64,000 bases of DNA, from NCBI RefSeq assembly GCF_029227915.1, contig NC_079884.1:28708001-28772000 (forward strand), in the 5' to 3' direction. Position numbers and translations under genes: made by a program. Positions 25,534 to 38,335 of the stretch are shown here, one piece after another (positions within the stretch are counted from its first letter, which is position 1; each line of letters starts with the position of its first letter). A model generated the notes under the pieces. The model was not told the DNA's origin and ran no database searches. It saw only the letters and a list, made by a program, of their open reading frames with translations. Origin of the DNA: Hydractinia symbiolongicarpus. Lineage: Eukaryota > Cnidaria > Hydrozoa > Anthoathecata > Hydractiniidae.

Positions 25534-27770
25534 GAGTTACAACGGTTGCGTCACATATTCGTACCAACATGTATTTAGCGATAGTATTCGGATATTACTA
25601 GGTTGCATCGCTTTTACCTGTGAAACGTTTGACTGTGGGACTTAATTGAACTGATTGTGGAATTTGACATTATAAATGTGACAAATGAGCCAATTTGACT
25701 ACAAGAACTAACATTCTTCTTAATTTGACATGATTTCTTGAACTCAGCGATTACACTGGGCGCCATGGAAGCGTTTTATTAAAAAATTAAGATAAATAAG
25801 TCATTTTTTACTGTGGGACCAATCCTAGCCGTTAGTTCGCGCTGACGAAATAGAGACAGTTTCAAAAACTACATTTCATTTATTTTCTAACGGTGTCAAT
25901 CCGTTTGAGTTACAACGGTTGCGTCACATATTCGTACCAACATGTATTTAGTGATTTTTTTCCGATATTACTAAGTTGTATTGCATTTAACAGTAAAACG
26001 ATTGATTGTGGGAATTAATTGATCTGATTCTGGACTTTGACATTATAAATGTGATAAATGAGCCAATTTGACTACAAGAAATAACAGTCTTCTTAATTTG
26101 ACATGATTGCTGGAACTCAGCGATTACACTGGGCGCTATGGTGGCGCTTTATTAAAAAATTCAGATAAATAAGTCATTTTTTACCGTGGGACCAATCCTA
26201 GCCGTTATTGCGCATTGAAGAAATAGAGACTGTATCAAAAACTACATTTTATTGACTTTCTAGCGGCATAAATCCGTTTGAGTTACAACGGTTGCGTCAC
26301 ATATTCGTACCAACATGTATTTAGTGATTTTCTTCCAATATTACTAAGTTGTATTGCTTTTAACAGTGAAACGATTGACTGTGGGAATTAATTGAACTGA
26401 TTCTGGACTGTGACTATATAAATGTGATAAATGAGCCAATTGGTCTCCAAGGAATAACTTTCTTCTTAATTTGACGTGAGTGCTGGAATTCAGCGATTAC
26501 ATTAGGCTCTGTGGTAGCGCTTTATTAAAAAATTTAGATAAATAAGTCTTTGCTTACTGTGGGACCAATCCTGGCCGTTAGCACGCGCTGAATAAATAGG
26601 AACAGCTTCAAAGACTACATTTCATTGACTTTCTAGCGGTATAAATCCGTTTGAGTTACAACGGTTGCGTCACATATTCGTACCAACATGTATTTAGCGA
26701 TGGTATTCGGATATTACTAGTTTGCATCGATTTCAACAGTGAAACGTTTGACTGTGGGACTTAATTGAACTGATTTTGGACTTTGACCTTATAAATGTGA
26801 TAAATGAGCCAATTGGTCTCCAAGGAATAACTTTCTTCTTAATTTGACGTGAGTGCTGGAATTCAGCGATTACATTAGGCTCTGTGGTAGCGCTTTATTA
26901 AAAAATTTAGATAAATAAGTCTTTGCTTACTGTGGGACCAATCCTGGCCGTTAGCACGCGCTGAATAAATAGGAACAGCTTCAAAGACTACATTTCATTG
27001 ACTTTCTAGCGGTATAAATCCGTTTGAGTTACAACGGTTGCGTCACATATTCGTACCAACATGTATTTAGCGATGGTATTCGGATATTACTAGTTTGCAT
27101 CGATTTCAACAGTGAAACGTTTGACTGTGGGACATAATTGAACTGATTATGGACTTTGACCTTATAATGTGATAAATGAGCTAATTGGTATCCAAGGAAT
27201 AACATTCTTCTTAATTTGACATGATTGCTGGAACTCAGCGATTACACTGGGCGCTATGGTGGCGCTTTATTAAAAAATTCAGATAAATAAGTCATTTTTT
27301 ACTGTGGGACCAATCCTAGCCGTTATTGCGCGTTGAAAAAATAGAGACTGTATCAAAAACTACATTTCATTGACTTTCTAGCGGTATAAATCCGTTTGAG
27401 TTACAACGGTTGCGTCACATATTCGTACCAACATGTATTTAGTGATTTTCTTCCAATATTACTAAGTTATATTGCTTTTAACAGTAAAACGATTGACTGT
27501 GGGAATTAATTGAACTGATTCTGGACTGTGACCTCATAAATGTGATAAATGAGCCAATTGGTCTCCAAGCAATAACATTCTTCTTAATTTGACGTGAGTG
27601 CTGGAATTCAGCGATTACATTAGGCTCTGTGGTAGCGCTTTATTTAAAAATTTAGATAAATAAGTCTTTTCTTACTGTGGGACCAATCCTGGCCGTTAGC
27701 ACGCGTTGAATAAATAGGAACAGTTCCAAAGACTACATTTCCTTGACTTTCTAGCGGTATAAATCCGTTT

Positions 27771-28019
27771 GAGTTACAACGGTTGCGTCACATATTCGTA
27801 CCAACATGTATTTAGCGATAGTATTCGGATATTACTAGGTTGCATCGCTTTTAACAGTAAAACGCTTGACTGTGGGACTTAATTGAACTGATTTTGGACT
27901 TTGACCTTATAAATGTGATAAATGAGCCGGTTTGACTACAAGAAATAACACGCGCTGAATAAATAGGATCTGTTCCAAAGACTACATTTCATTGACTTTC
28001 TAGCGGCATAAATCCGTTT
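27771..28019 (+). repeat. 249-bp truncated monomer (copy 4 of 6)
   Basis: Joint at about 27946, 2486 bp after copy 3. It opens the second heptamer copy. Confidence 0.9.
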
Positions 28020-29539
28020 GAGTTACAACGGTTGCGTCACATATTCGTACCAACATGTATTTAGCGATAGTATTCGGATATTACTAGGTTGCATCGCTTT
28101 TACCTGTGAAACGTTTGACTGTGGGACTTAATTGAACTGATTGTGGAATTTGACATTATAAATGTGACAAATGAGCCAATTTGACTACAAGAACTAACAT
28201 TCTTCTTAATTTGACATGATTTCTTGAACTCAGCGATTACACTGGGCGCCATGGAAGCGTTTTATTAAAAAATTAAGATAAATAAGTCATTTTTTACTGT
28301 GGGACCAATCCTAGCCGTTAGTTCGCGCTGACGAAATAGAGACAGTTTCAAAAACTACATTTCATTTATTTTCTAACGGTGTCAATCCGTTTGAGTTACA
28401 ACGGTTGCGTCACATATTCGTACCAACATGTATTTAGTGATTTTTTTCCGATATTACTAAGTTGTATTGCATTTAACAGTAAAACGATTGTTTGTGGGAA
28501 TTAATTGATCTGATTCTGGACTTTGACATTATAAATGTGATAAATGAGCCAATTTGACTACAAGAAATAACAGTCTTCTTAATTTGACATGATTGCTGGA
28601 ACTCAGCGATTACACTGGGCGCTATGGTGGCGCTTTATTAAAAAATTCAGATAAATAAGTCATTTTTTACCGTGGGACCAATCCTAGCCGTTATTGCGCA
28701 TTGAAGAAATAGAGACTGTATCAAAAACTACATTTTATTGACTTTCTAGCGGCATAAATCCGTTTGAGTTACAACGGTTGCGTCACATATTCGTACCAAC
28801 ATGTATTTAGTGATTTTCTTCCAATATTACTAAGTTGTATTGCTTTTAACAGTGAAACGATTGACTGTGGGAATTAATTGAACTGATTCTGGACTGTGAC
28901 TATATAAATGTGATAAATGAGCCAATTGGTCTCCAAGGAATAACTTTCTTCTTAATTTGACGTGAGTGCTGGAATTCAGCGATTACATTAGGCTCTGTGG
29001 TAGCGCTTTATTAAAAAATTTAGATAAATAAGTCTTTGCTTACTGTGGGACCAATCCTGGCCGTTAGCACGCGCTGAATAAATAGGAACAGCTTCAAAGA
29101 CTACATTTCATTGACTTTCTAGCGGTATAAATCCGTTTGAGTTACAACGGTTGCGTCACATATTCGTACCAACATGTATTTAGCGATGGTATTCGGATAT
29201 TACTAGTTTGCATCGATTTCAACAGTGAAACGTTTGACTGTGGGACTTAATTGAACTGATTTTGGACTTTGACCTTATAAATGTGATAAATGAGCCAATT
29301 GGTCTCCAAGGAATAACTTTCTTCTTAATTTGACGTGAGTGCTGGAATTCAGCGATTACATTAGGCTCTGTGGTAGCGCTTTATTAAAAATTTTATATAA
29401 ATAAGTCTTTGCTTACTGTGGGACCAATCCTGGCCGTTAGCACGCGCTGAATAAATAGGAACAGCTTCAAAGACTACATTTCATTGACTTTCTAGCGGTA
29501 TAAATCCGTTTGAGTTACAACGGTTGCGTCACATATTCG

Positions 29540-29690
29540 TACCAACATGTATTTAGTGATTTTCTTCCAATATTACTAAGTTATATTGCTTTTAACAGTA
29601 AAACGATTGACTGTGGGAATTAATTGAACTGATTCTGGACTGTGACCTCATAAATGTGATAAATGAGCCAATTGATATCCAAGGAATAAC
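29540..29690 (+). repeat. Conversion-like patch inside heptamer copy 2
   Basis: At this place copy 1 (27055-27190) has class II text: 'gcgatggtattcgg', 'tttgcatcgatttcaac', 'gattatggactttgacc'. Copy 2 instead has class I text: 'gtgattttcttccaat', 'aagttatattgc', 'gattctggactgtgacc'. It then returns to the copy 1 sequence at 'tatccaaggaataac', leaving a hybrid 'ccaattgatatccaag' at the exit. The donor could be the unit about 373 bp downstream (29.93-30.05 kb), which reads the same. Monomer length is unchanged, which fits non-crossover conversion. Confidence 0.75.
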
Positions 29691-30257
29691 ATTCTTCTTA
29701 ATTTGACATGATTGCTGGAACTCAGCGATTACACTGGGCGCTATGGTGGCGCTTTATTAAAAAATTCAGATAAATAAGTCATTTTTTACTGTGGGACCAA
29801 TCCTAGCCGTTATTGCGCGTTGAAAAAATAGAGACTGTATCAAAAACTACATTTCATTGACTTTCTAGCGGTATAAATCCGTTTGAGTTACAACGGTTGC
29901 GTCACATATTCGTACCAACATGTATTTAGTGATTTTCTTCCAATATTACTAAGTTATATTGCTTTTAACAGTAAAACGATTGACTGTGGGAATTAATTGA
30001 ACTGATTCTGGACTGTGACCTCATAAATGTGATAAATGAGCCAATTGGTCTCCAAGCAATAACATTCTTCTTAATTTGACGTGAGTGCTGGAATTCAGCG
30101 ATTACATTAGGCTCTGTGGTAGCGCTTTATTTAAAAATTTAGATAAATAAGTCTTTTCTTACTGTGGGACCAATCCTGGCCGTTAGCACGCGTTGAATAA
30201 ATAGGAACAGTTCCAAAGACTACATTTCCTTGACTTTCTAGCGGTATAAATCCGTTT

Positions 30258-30506
30258 GAGTTACAACGGTTGCGTCACATATTCGTACCAACATGTATTT
30301 AGCGATAGTATTCGGATATTACTAGGTTGCATCGCTTTTAACAGTAAAACGCTTGACTGTGGGACTTAATTGAACTGATTTTGGACTTTGACCTTATAAA
30401 TGTGATAAATGAGCCGGTTTGACTACAAGAAATAACACGCGCTGAATAAAAAGGATCTGTTCCAAAGACTACATTTCATTGACTTTCTAGCGGCATAAAT
30501 CCGTTT
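30258..30506 (+). repeat. 249-bp truncated monomer (copy 5 of 6)
   Basis: Joint at about 30433, 2487 bp after copy 4. It has 'aataaaaagg' where other copies read 'aataaatagg'. It opens the partial third heptamer. Confidence 0.9.
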
Positions 30507-31253
30507 GAGTTACAACGGTTGTGTCACATATTCGTACCAACATGTATTTAGCGATAGTATTCGGATATTACTAGGTTGCATCGCTTTTAACTGTGAAACG
30601 TTTGACTGTGGGACTTAATTGAACTGATTGTGGAATTTGACATTATAAATGTGACAAATGAGCCAATTTGACTACAAGAACTAACATTCTTCTTATTTTG
30701 ACATGATTTCTTGAACTCAGCGATTACACTGGGCGCCATGGAAGCGTTTTATTAAAAAATTAAGATAAATAAGTCATTTTTTACTGTGGGACCAATCCTA
30801 GCCGTTAGTTCGCGCTGACGAAATAGAGACAGTTTCAAAAACTACATTTCATTTATTTTCTAACGGTGTCAATCCGTTTGAGTTACAACGGTTGCGTCAC
30901 ATATTCGTACCAACATGTATTTAGTGATTTTTTTCCGATATTACTAAGTTGTATTGCATTTAACAGTAAAACGATTGATTGTGGGAATTAATTGATCTGA
31001 TTCTGGACTTTGACATTATAAATGTGATAAATGAGCCAATTTGACTACAAAAAATAACAGTCTTCTTAATTTGACATGATTGCTGGAACTCAGCGATTAC
31101 ACTGGGCGCTGTGGTAGCGATTTGTTAAAAAAATTAGGATAAATAAGTCATTCTTTACTGTGGGACCAATCCTAGCCGTTAGTTCGCGCTGAAGAAATGG
31201 AGACAGTTTCAAAAACTGCATTTCATTGACTTTCTAACGGTGTCAATCCGTTT

Positions 31254-32744
31254 AAATTACAACGGTTGCGTCACATATTCGTACCAACATGTATTTATTG
31301 ATTTTTTCCAATATTACTAAGTTGTATTGCTTTTAACAGTGAAACGATTGACTGTGGGAATTAATTGAACTGATTCTGGACTGTGACTTTATAAATGTGA
31401 TAAATGAGCCAATTGGTCTCCAAGGAATAACTTTCTTCTTAATTTGACGTGAGTGCTGGAATTCAGCGATTACATTAGGCTCTGTGGTAGCGCTTTATTA
31501 AAAAGTTTAGATAAATAAGTCTTTTCTTACGGTGGGACCAATCCTGGCCGTTAGCACGCGCTGAATATATAGGAACAGTTTCAAAGACTACATGTCATTG
31601 ACTTTGTAGCGGTATAAATCCGTTTGAGTTACAACGGTTGCGTCACATATTTAAAACAACATGTATTTAGCGATAGTATTCGGATATTACTAGTTTGCAT
31701 CGATTTTAACAGTGAAACGTTTGACTGTGGGACATAATTGAACTGATTTTGGACTTTGACCTTATAAATGTGATAAATGAGCCAGTTTGACTACAAGAAA
31801 TAACATTCTTCTTAACTTGACATGATTGCTGGAACTTAGCGATTACACTGGGCGCAATGGTAGCGCTTTATTAAAAAATTCAGATAAATAAGTCATTTTT
31901 TACTGTGGGACCAATCCTAGCCGTTATTGCGCATTGAAGAAATAGAGACTGTATCAAAAACTACATTTTATTGACTTTCTATCGGCATAAATCCGTTTGA
32001 GTTACAACGGTTGCGTCACATATTCGTACCAACATGTATTTAGTGATTTTCTTTCAATATTACTAAGTTATATTGCTTTTAACAGTGAAACGATTGACTG
32101 TGGGAATTAATTGAACTGATTCTGGACTGTGACCTCATAAATGTGATAAATGAGCCAATTGGTCTCCAAGCAATAACATTCTTCTTAATTTGACATGATT
32201 GCTGGAATTTAGCGATTACATTAGGCTCTGTTGTTGCGCTTTATTTAAAATTTTAGATAAATAAGACTTTTCTTACTGTGGGACCAAACCTGGCCGTTAG
32301 CACGCGCTGAATAAATAGGATCTGTTTCAAAGACTACATTTCATTGACTTTCTAGCGGCATAATACGTTTGAGTTACAACGGTTGCGTCACATATTCGTA
32401 CCAACATGTATTTAGCGATAGTATTCAGATATTACTATGTTGCATCGCTTTTAACAGTAAAACGTTTGACTGTGGCACTTAATTGAACTGATTTTGGACT
32501 TTGACATTATAAATGTGATAAATGAGCCAATTTGACTACAAGAAATAACAGTCTTCTTAATTTGACATGATTGCTGGAACTCAACGCTTACACTGGGCGC
32601 TGTGGTAGCGATTTGTTAAAAAAATTAAGATAAATAAGTCATTCTTTACTGTGGGACCAATCCTAGCCGTTAGTTCGCGCTGAAGAAATGGAGACAGTTG
32701 CAAAAACTGCATTTCATTGACTTTCTAACAGTGTCAATCCGTTT
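31254..32744 (+). repeat. Four-monomer linker block
   Basis: Phase points are 31254, 31626, 31999 and 32371. Marks include 'ttaggataaataag' just upstream (31134), 'tcttacggtgggacc' (near 31524), 'tacatgtcattgac' (near 31590) and 'cttaacttgacatg' (near 31811). All of these recur 14787 bp to the right, at 45.9-46.6 kb. Confidence 0.82.
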
Positions 32745-35700
32745 AAATTACAACGGTTGCGTCACATATTCGTACCAACATGTATTTATTGATTTTTTCC
32801 AATATTACTAAGTTGTATTGCTTTTAACAGTGAAACGATTGACTGTGGGAATTAATTGAACTGATTCTGGACTGTGACTTTATAAATGTAATAAATGAGC
32901 CAATTGGTCTCCAAGGAATAACTTTCTTCTTAATTTGACGTGAGTGCTGGAATTCAGCGATTACATTAGGCTCTGTGGTAGCGCTTTATTAAAAAGTTTA
33001 GATAAATAAGTCTTTTCTTACTGTGGGACCAATCCTGGCCGTTAGCACGCGCTGAATAAATAGGAACAGTTTCAAAGACTACATTTCATTGACTTTGTAG
33101 CGGTATAAATCCGTTTGAGTTACAACGGTTGCGTCACATATTTAAAACAACATGTATTTAGCGATAGTATTCGGATATTACTAGTTTGCATCGATTTTAA
33201 CAGTGAAACGTTTGACTGTGGGACATAATTGAACTGATTTTGGACTTTGACCTTATAAATGTGATAAATGAGCCAGTTTGACTACAAGAAATAACATTCT
33301 TCTTAACTTGACATGATTGCTGGAACTTAGCGATTACACTGGGCGCAATGGTAGAGCTTTATTAAAAAATTCAGATAAATAAGTCATTTTTTACTGTGGG
33401 ACCAATCCTAGCCGTTATTGCGCATTGAAGAAATAGAGACTGTATCAAAAACTACATTTTATTGACTTTCTATCGGCATAAATCCGTTTGAGTTAAAACG
33501 GTTGCGTCACATATTCGTACCAACATGTATTTAGTGATTTTCTTTCAATATTACTAAGTTATATTGCTTTTAACAGTGAAACGATTGACTGTGGGAATTA
33601 ATTGAACTGATTCTGGACTGTGACCTCATCAATGTGATAAATGAGCCAATTGGTCTCCAATTAATAACATTCTTCTTAATTTGACATGATTGCTGGAATT
33701 CAGCGATTACATTAGGCTCTGTTGTAGCGCTTTATTTAAAATTTTAGATAAATAAGACTTTTCTTACTGTGGGACCAATCCTGGCCGTTAGCACGCGCTG
33801 AATATATAGGATCTGTTTCAAAGACTACATTTCATTGACTTTCTAGCGGCATAATACATTTGAGTTACAACGGTTGCGTCACATATTCGTACCAACATGT
33901 ACTTAGCGATAGTATTCGGATATTACTATGTTTCATCGCTTTTAACAGTGAAACGTTTGACTGTGGGACTTAATTGAACTGATTTTGGACTTTGACCTTA
34001 TAAATGTGATAAATGAGCCAGTTTGACTACAAGAAATAACATTCTTCTTAATTTGACATGATTGCTGGAACTCAGAGATTACACTGGGCGCTATGGTGGC
34101 GCTTTATTAAAAAATTCAGATAAATAAGTCATTTTTTACTGTGGGACCAATCCTAGCCGTTATTGCGCATTGAAAAAATAGAGACTGTATCAAGAACTAC
34201 ATTTCATTGACTTTCTAGCGGTATAAATCCGTTTGAGTTACAACGGTTGCGTCACATATTCGTACCAACATGTATTTAGTGATTTTCTTCCAATATTACT
34301 AAATTATATTGCTTTTAACAGTAAAACGATTGACTGTGGGAATTAATTGAACTGATTTTGGACTTTGACATTATAAATGTGATAAATGAGCCAATTTGAC
34401 TACAAGAAATAACAGTCTTCTTAATTTGACATGATTGCTGGAACTCAGCGCTTACACTGGGCGCTGTGGTAGCGATTTGTTAAAAAAATTAAGATAAATA
34501 AGTCATTCTTTACTGTGGACCAATCCTAGCCGTTAGTTCGCGCTGAAGAAATGGAAACAGTTGCAAAAACTGCATTTCATTGACTCTCTAACAGTGTCAA
34601 TCCGTTTAAATTACAACGGTTGCGTCACATATTCGTACCAACATGTATTTATTGATTTTTTCCAATATTACTAAGTTGTATTGCTTTTAACAGTGAAACG
34701 ATTGACTGTGGGACTTAATTGAACTGATTTTGGACTTTGACCTTATAAATGTGATAAATGAGCCAATTGGTCTCCAAGGAATAACTTTCTTCTTAATTTG
34801 ACGTGAGTGCTGGAATTCAGCGATTACATTAGGCTCTGTGGTAGCGCTTTATTAAAAAATTTAGATAAATAAGTCTTTGCTTACTGTGGGACCAATCCTG
34901 GCCGTTAGCACGCGCTGAATAAATAGGAACAGCTTCAAAGACTACATTTCATTGACTTTCTAGCGGTATAAATCCGTTTGAGTTACAACGGTTGCGTCAC
35001 ATATTCGTACCAACATGTATTTAGCGATGGTATTCGGATATTACTAGTTTGCATCGATTTCAACAGTGAAACGTTTGACTGTGGGACATAATTGAACTGA
35101 TTATGGACTTTGACCTTATAAATGTGATAAATGAGCTAATTGGTATCCAAGGAATAACATTCTTCTTAATTTGACATGATTGCTGGAACTCAGCGATTAC
35201 ACTGGGCGCTATGGTGGCGCTTTATTAAAAAATTCAGATAAATAAGTCATTTTTTACTGTGGGACCAATCCTAGCCGTTATTGCGCGTTGAAAAAATAGA
35301 GACTGTATCAAAAACTACATTTCATTGACTTTCTAGCGGTATAAATCTGTTTGAGTTACAACGGTTGCGTCACATATTCGTACCAACATGTATTTAGTGA
35401 TTTTCTTCCAATAATACTAAGTTATATTGCTTTTAACAGTAAAACGATTGACTGTGGGAATTAATTGAACTGATTCTGGACTGTGACCTCATAAATGTGA
35501 TAAATGAGCCAATTGGTCTCCAAGCAATAACATTCTTCTTAATTTGACGTGAGTGCTGGAATTCAGCGATTACATTAGGCTCTGTGGTAGCGCTTTATTT
35601 AAAAATTTAGATAAATAAGTCTTTTCTTACTGTGGGACCAATCCTGGCCGTTAGCACGCGTTGAATAGATAGGAACAGTTCCAAAGACTACATTTCCTTG

Positions 35701-38335
35701 ACTTTCTAGCGGTATAAATCCGTTTGAGTTACAACGGTTGCGTCACATATTCGTACCAACATGTATTTAGCGATAGTATTCGGATATTACTATGTTTCAT
35801 CGCTTTTAACAGTGAAACGTTTGACTGTGGGACTTAATTGAACTGATTTTGGACTTTGACCTTATAAATGTGATAAATGAGCCAGTTTGACTACAAGAAA
35901 TAACATTCTTCTTAATTTGACATGATTGCTGGAACTCAGAGATTACACTGGGCGCTATGGTGGCGCTTTATTAAAAAATTCAGATAAATAAGTCATTTTT
36001 TACTGTGGGACCAATCCTAGCCGTTATTGCGCATTGAAAAAATAGAGACTGTATCAAGAACTACATTTCATTGACTTTCTAGCGGTATAAATCCGTTTGA
36101 GTTACAACGGTTGCGTCACATATTCGTACCAACATGTATTTAGTGATTTTCTTCCAATATTACTAAGTTATATTGCTTTTAACAGTAAAACGATTGACTG
36201 TGGGAATTAATTGAACTGATTTTGGACTTTGACATTATAAATGTGATAAATGAGCCAATTTGACTACAAGAAATAACAGTCTTCTTAATTTGACATGATT
36301 GCTGGAACTCAGCGCTTACACTGGGCGCTGTGGTAGCGATTTGTTAAAAAAATTAAGATAAATAAGTCATTCTTTACTGTGGACCAATCCTAGCCGTTAG
36401 TTCGCGCTGAAGAAATGGAGACAGTTGCAAAAACTGCATTTCATTGACTCTCTAACAGTGTCAATCCGTTTAAATTACAACGGTTGCGTCACATATTCGT
36501 ACCAACATGTATTTATTGATTTTTTCCAATATTACTAAGTTGTATTGCTTTTAACAGTGAAACGATTGACTGTGGGACTTAATTGAACTGATTTTGGACT
36601 TTGACCTTATAAATGTGATAAATGAGCCAATTGGTCTCCAAGGAATAACTTTCTTCTTAATTTGACGTGAGTGCTGGAATTCAGCGATTACATTAGGCTC
36701 TGTGGTAGCGCTTTATTAAAAAATTTAGATAAATAAGTCTTTGCTTACTGTGGGACCAATCCTGGCCGTTAGCACGCGCTGAATAAATAGGAACAGCTTC
36801 AAAGACTACATTTCATTGACTTTCTAGCGGTATAAATCCGTTTGAGTTACAACGGTTGCGTCACATATTCGTACCAACATGTATTTAGCGATGGTATTCG
36901 GATATTACTAGTTTGCATCGATTTCAACAGTGAAACGTTTGACTGTGGGACATAATTGAACTGATTATGGACTTTGACCTTATAAATGTGATAAATGAGC
37001 TAATTGGTATCCAAGGAATAACATTCTTCTTAATTTGACATGATTGCTGGAACTCAGCGATTACACTGGGCGCTATGGTGGCGCTTTATTAAAAAATTCA
37101 GATAAATAAGTCATTTTTTACTGTGGGACCAATCCTAGCCGTTATTGCTCGTTGAAAAAATAGAGACTGTATCAAAAACTACATTTCATTGACTTTCTAG
37201 CGGTATAAATCCGTTTGAGTTACAACGGTTGCGTCACATATTCGTACCAACATGTATTTAGTGATTTTCTTCCAATAATACTAAGTTATATTGCTTTTAA
37301 CAGTAAAACGATTGACTGTGGGAATTAATTGAACTGATTCTGGACTGTGACCTCATAAATGTGATAAATGAGCCAATTGGTCTCCAAGCAATAACATTCT
37401 TCTTAATTTGACGTGAGTGCTGGAATTCAGCGATTACATTAGGCTCTGTGGTAGCGCTTTATTTAAAAATTTAGATAAATAAGTCTTTTCTTACTGTGGG
37501 ACCAATCCTGGCCGTTAGCACGCGTTGAATAAATAGGAACAGTTCCAAAGACTACATTTCCTTGACTTTCTAGCGGTATAAATCCGTTTGAGTTACAACG
37601 GTTGCGTCACATATTCGTACCAACATGTATTTAGCGATAGTATTCGGATATTACTATGTTTCATCGCTTTTAACAGTGAAACGTTTGACTGTGGGACTTA
37701 ATTGAACTGATTTTGGACTTTGACCTTATAAATGTGATAAATGAGCCAGTTTGACTACAAGAAATAACATTCTTCTTAATTTGACATGATTGCTGGAACT
37801 CAGAGATTACACTGGGCGCTATGGTGGCGCTTTATTAAAAAATTCAGATAAATAAGTCATTTTTTACTGTGGGACCAATCCTAGCCGTTATTGCGCATTG
37901 AAAAAATAGAGACTGTATCAAGAACTACATTTCATTGACTTTCTAGCGGTATAAATCCGTTTGAGTTACAACGGTTGCGTCACATATTCGTACCAACATG
38001 TATTTAGTGATTTTCTTCCAATATTACTAAGTTATATTGCTTTTAACAGTAAAACGATTGACTGTGGGAATTAATTGAACTGATTTTGGACTTTGACATT
38101 ATAAATGTGATAAATGAGCCAATTTGACTACAAGAAATAACAGTCTTCTTAATTTGACATGATTGCTGGAACTCAGCGCTTACACTGGGCGCTGTGGTAG
38201 CGATTTGTTAAAAAAATTAAGATAAATAAGTCATTCTTTACTGTGGACCAATCCTAGCCGTTAGTTCGCGCTGAAGAAATGGAGACAGTTGCAAAAACTG
38301 CATTTCATTGACTCTCTAACAGTGTCAATCCGTTT
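32745..38335 (+). repeat. 15-monomer super-repeat, copy 1
   Basis: One V pentamer followed by two C pentamers, 5591 bp. The three marks of V and the three pentamer starts all recur at +5591. Confidence 0.87.

Larger units (their letters stand above)
25285..31253 (+). repeat. Heptamer HOR, 2486-bp unit, 2 full and 1 partial copy
   Basis: Seven monomers, the first truncated by 124 bp, form a 2486/2487-bp unit (7 x 373 minus 124). Copy 1 phase points: 25285, 25534, 25907, 26280, 26653, 27026, 27398. Copy 2: 27771, 28020, 28393, 28766, 29139, 29512, 29885. Copy 3 starts at 30258, 30507 and 30880 and leaves the pattern near 31.1 kb, where 'gcgctatggtggcgc' of copies 1 and 2 becomes 'gcgctgtggtagcg'. 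An odd monomer count requires a break in the class I/II alternation. It is visible at about 26.03, 28.51 and 31.01 kb, where 'gattctggact' passes into 'ttgacattataaatg'. Confidence 0.87.
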
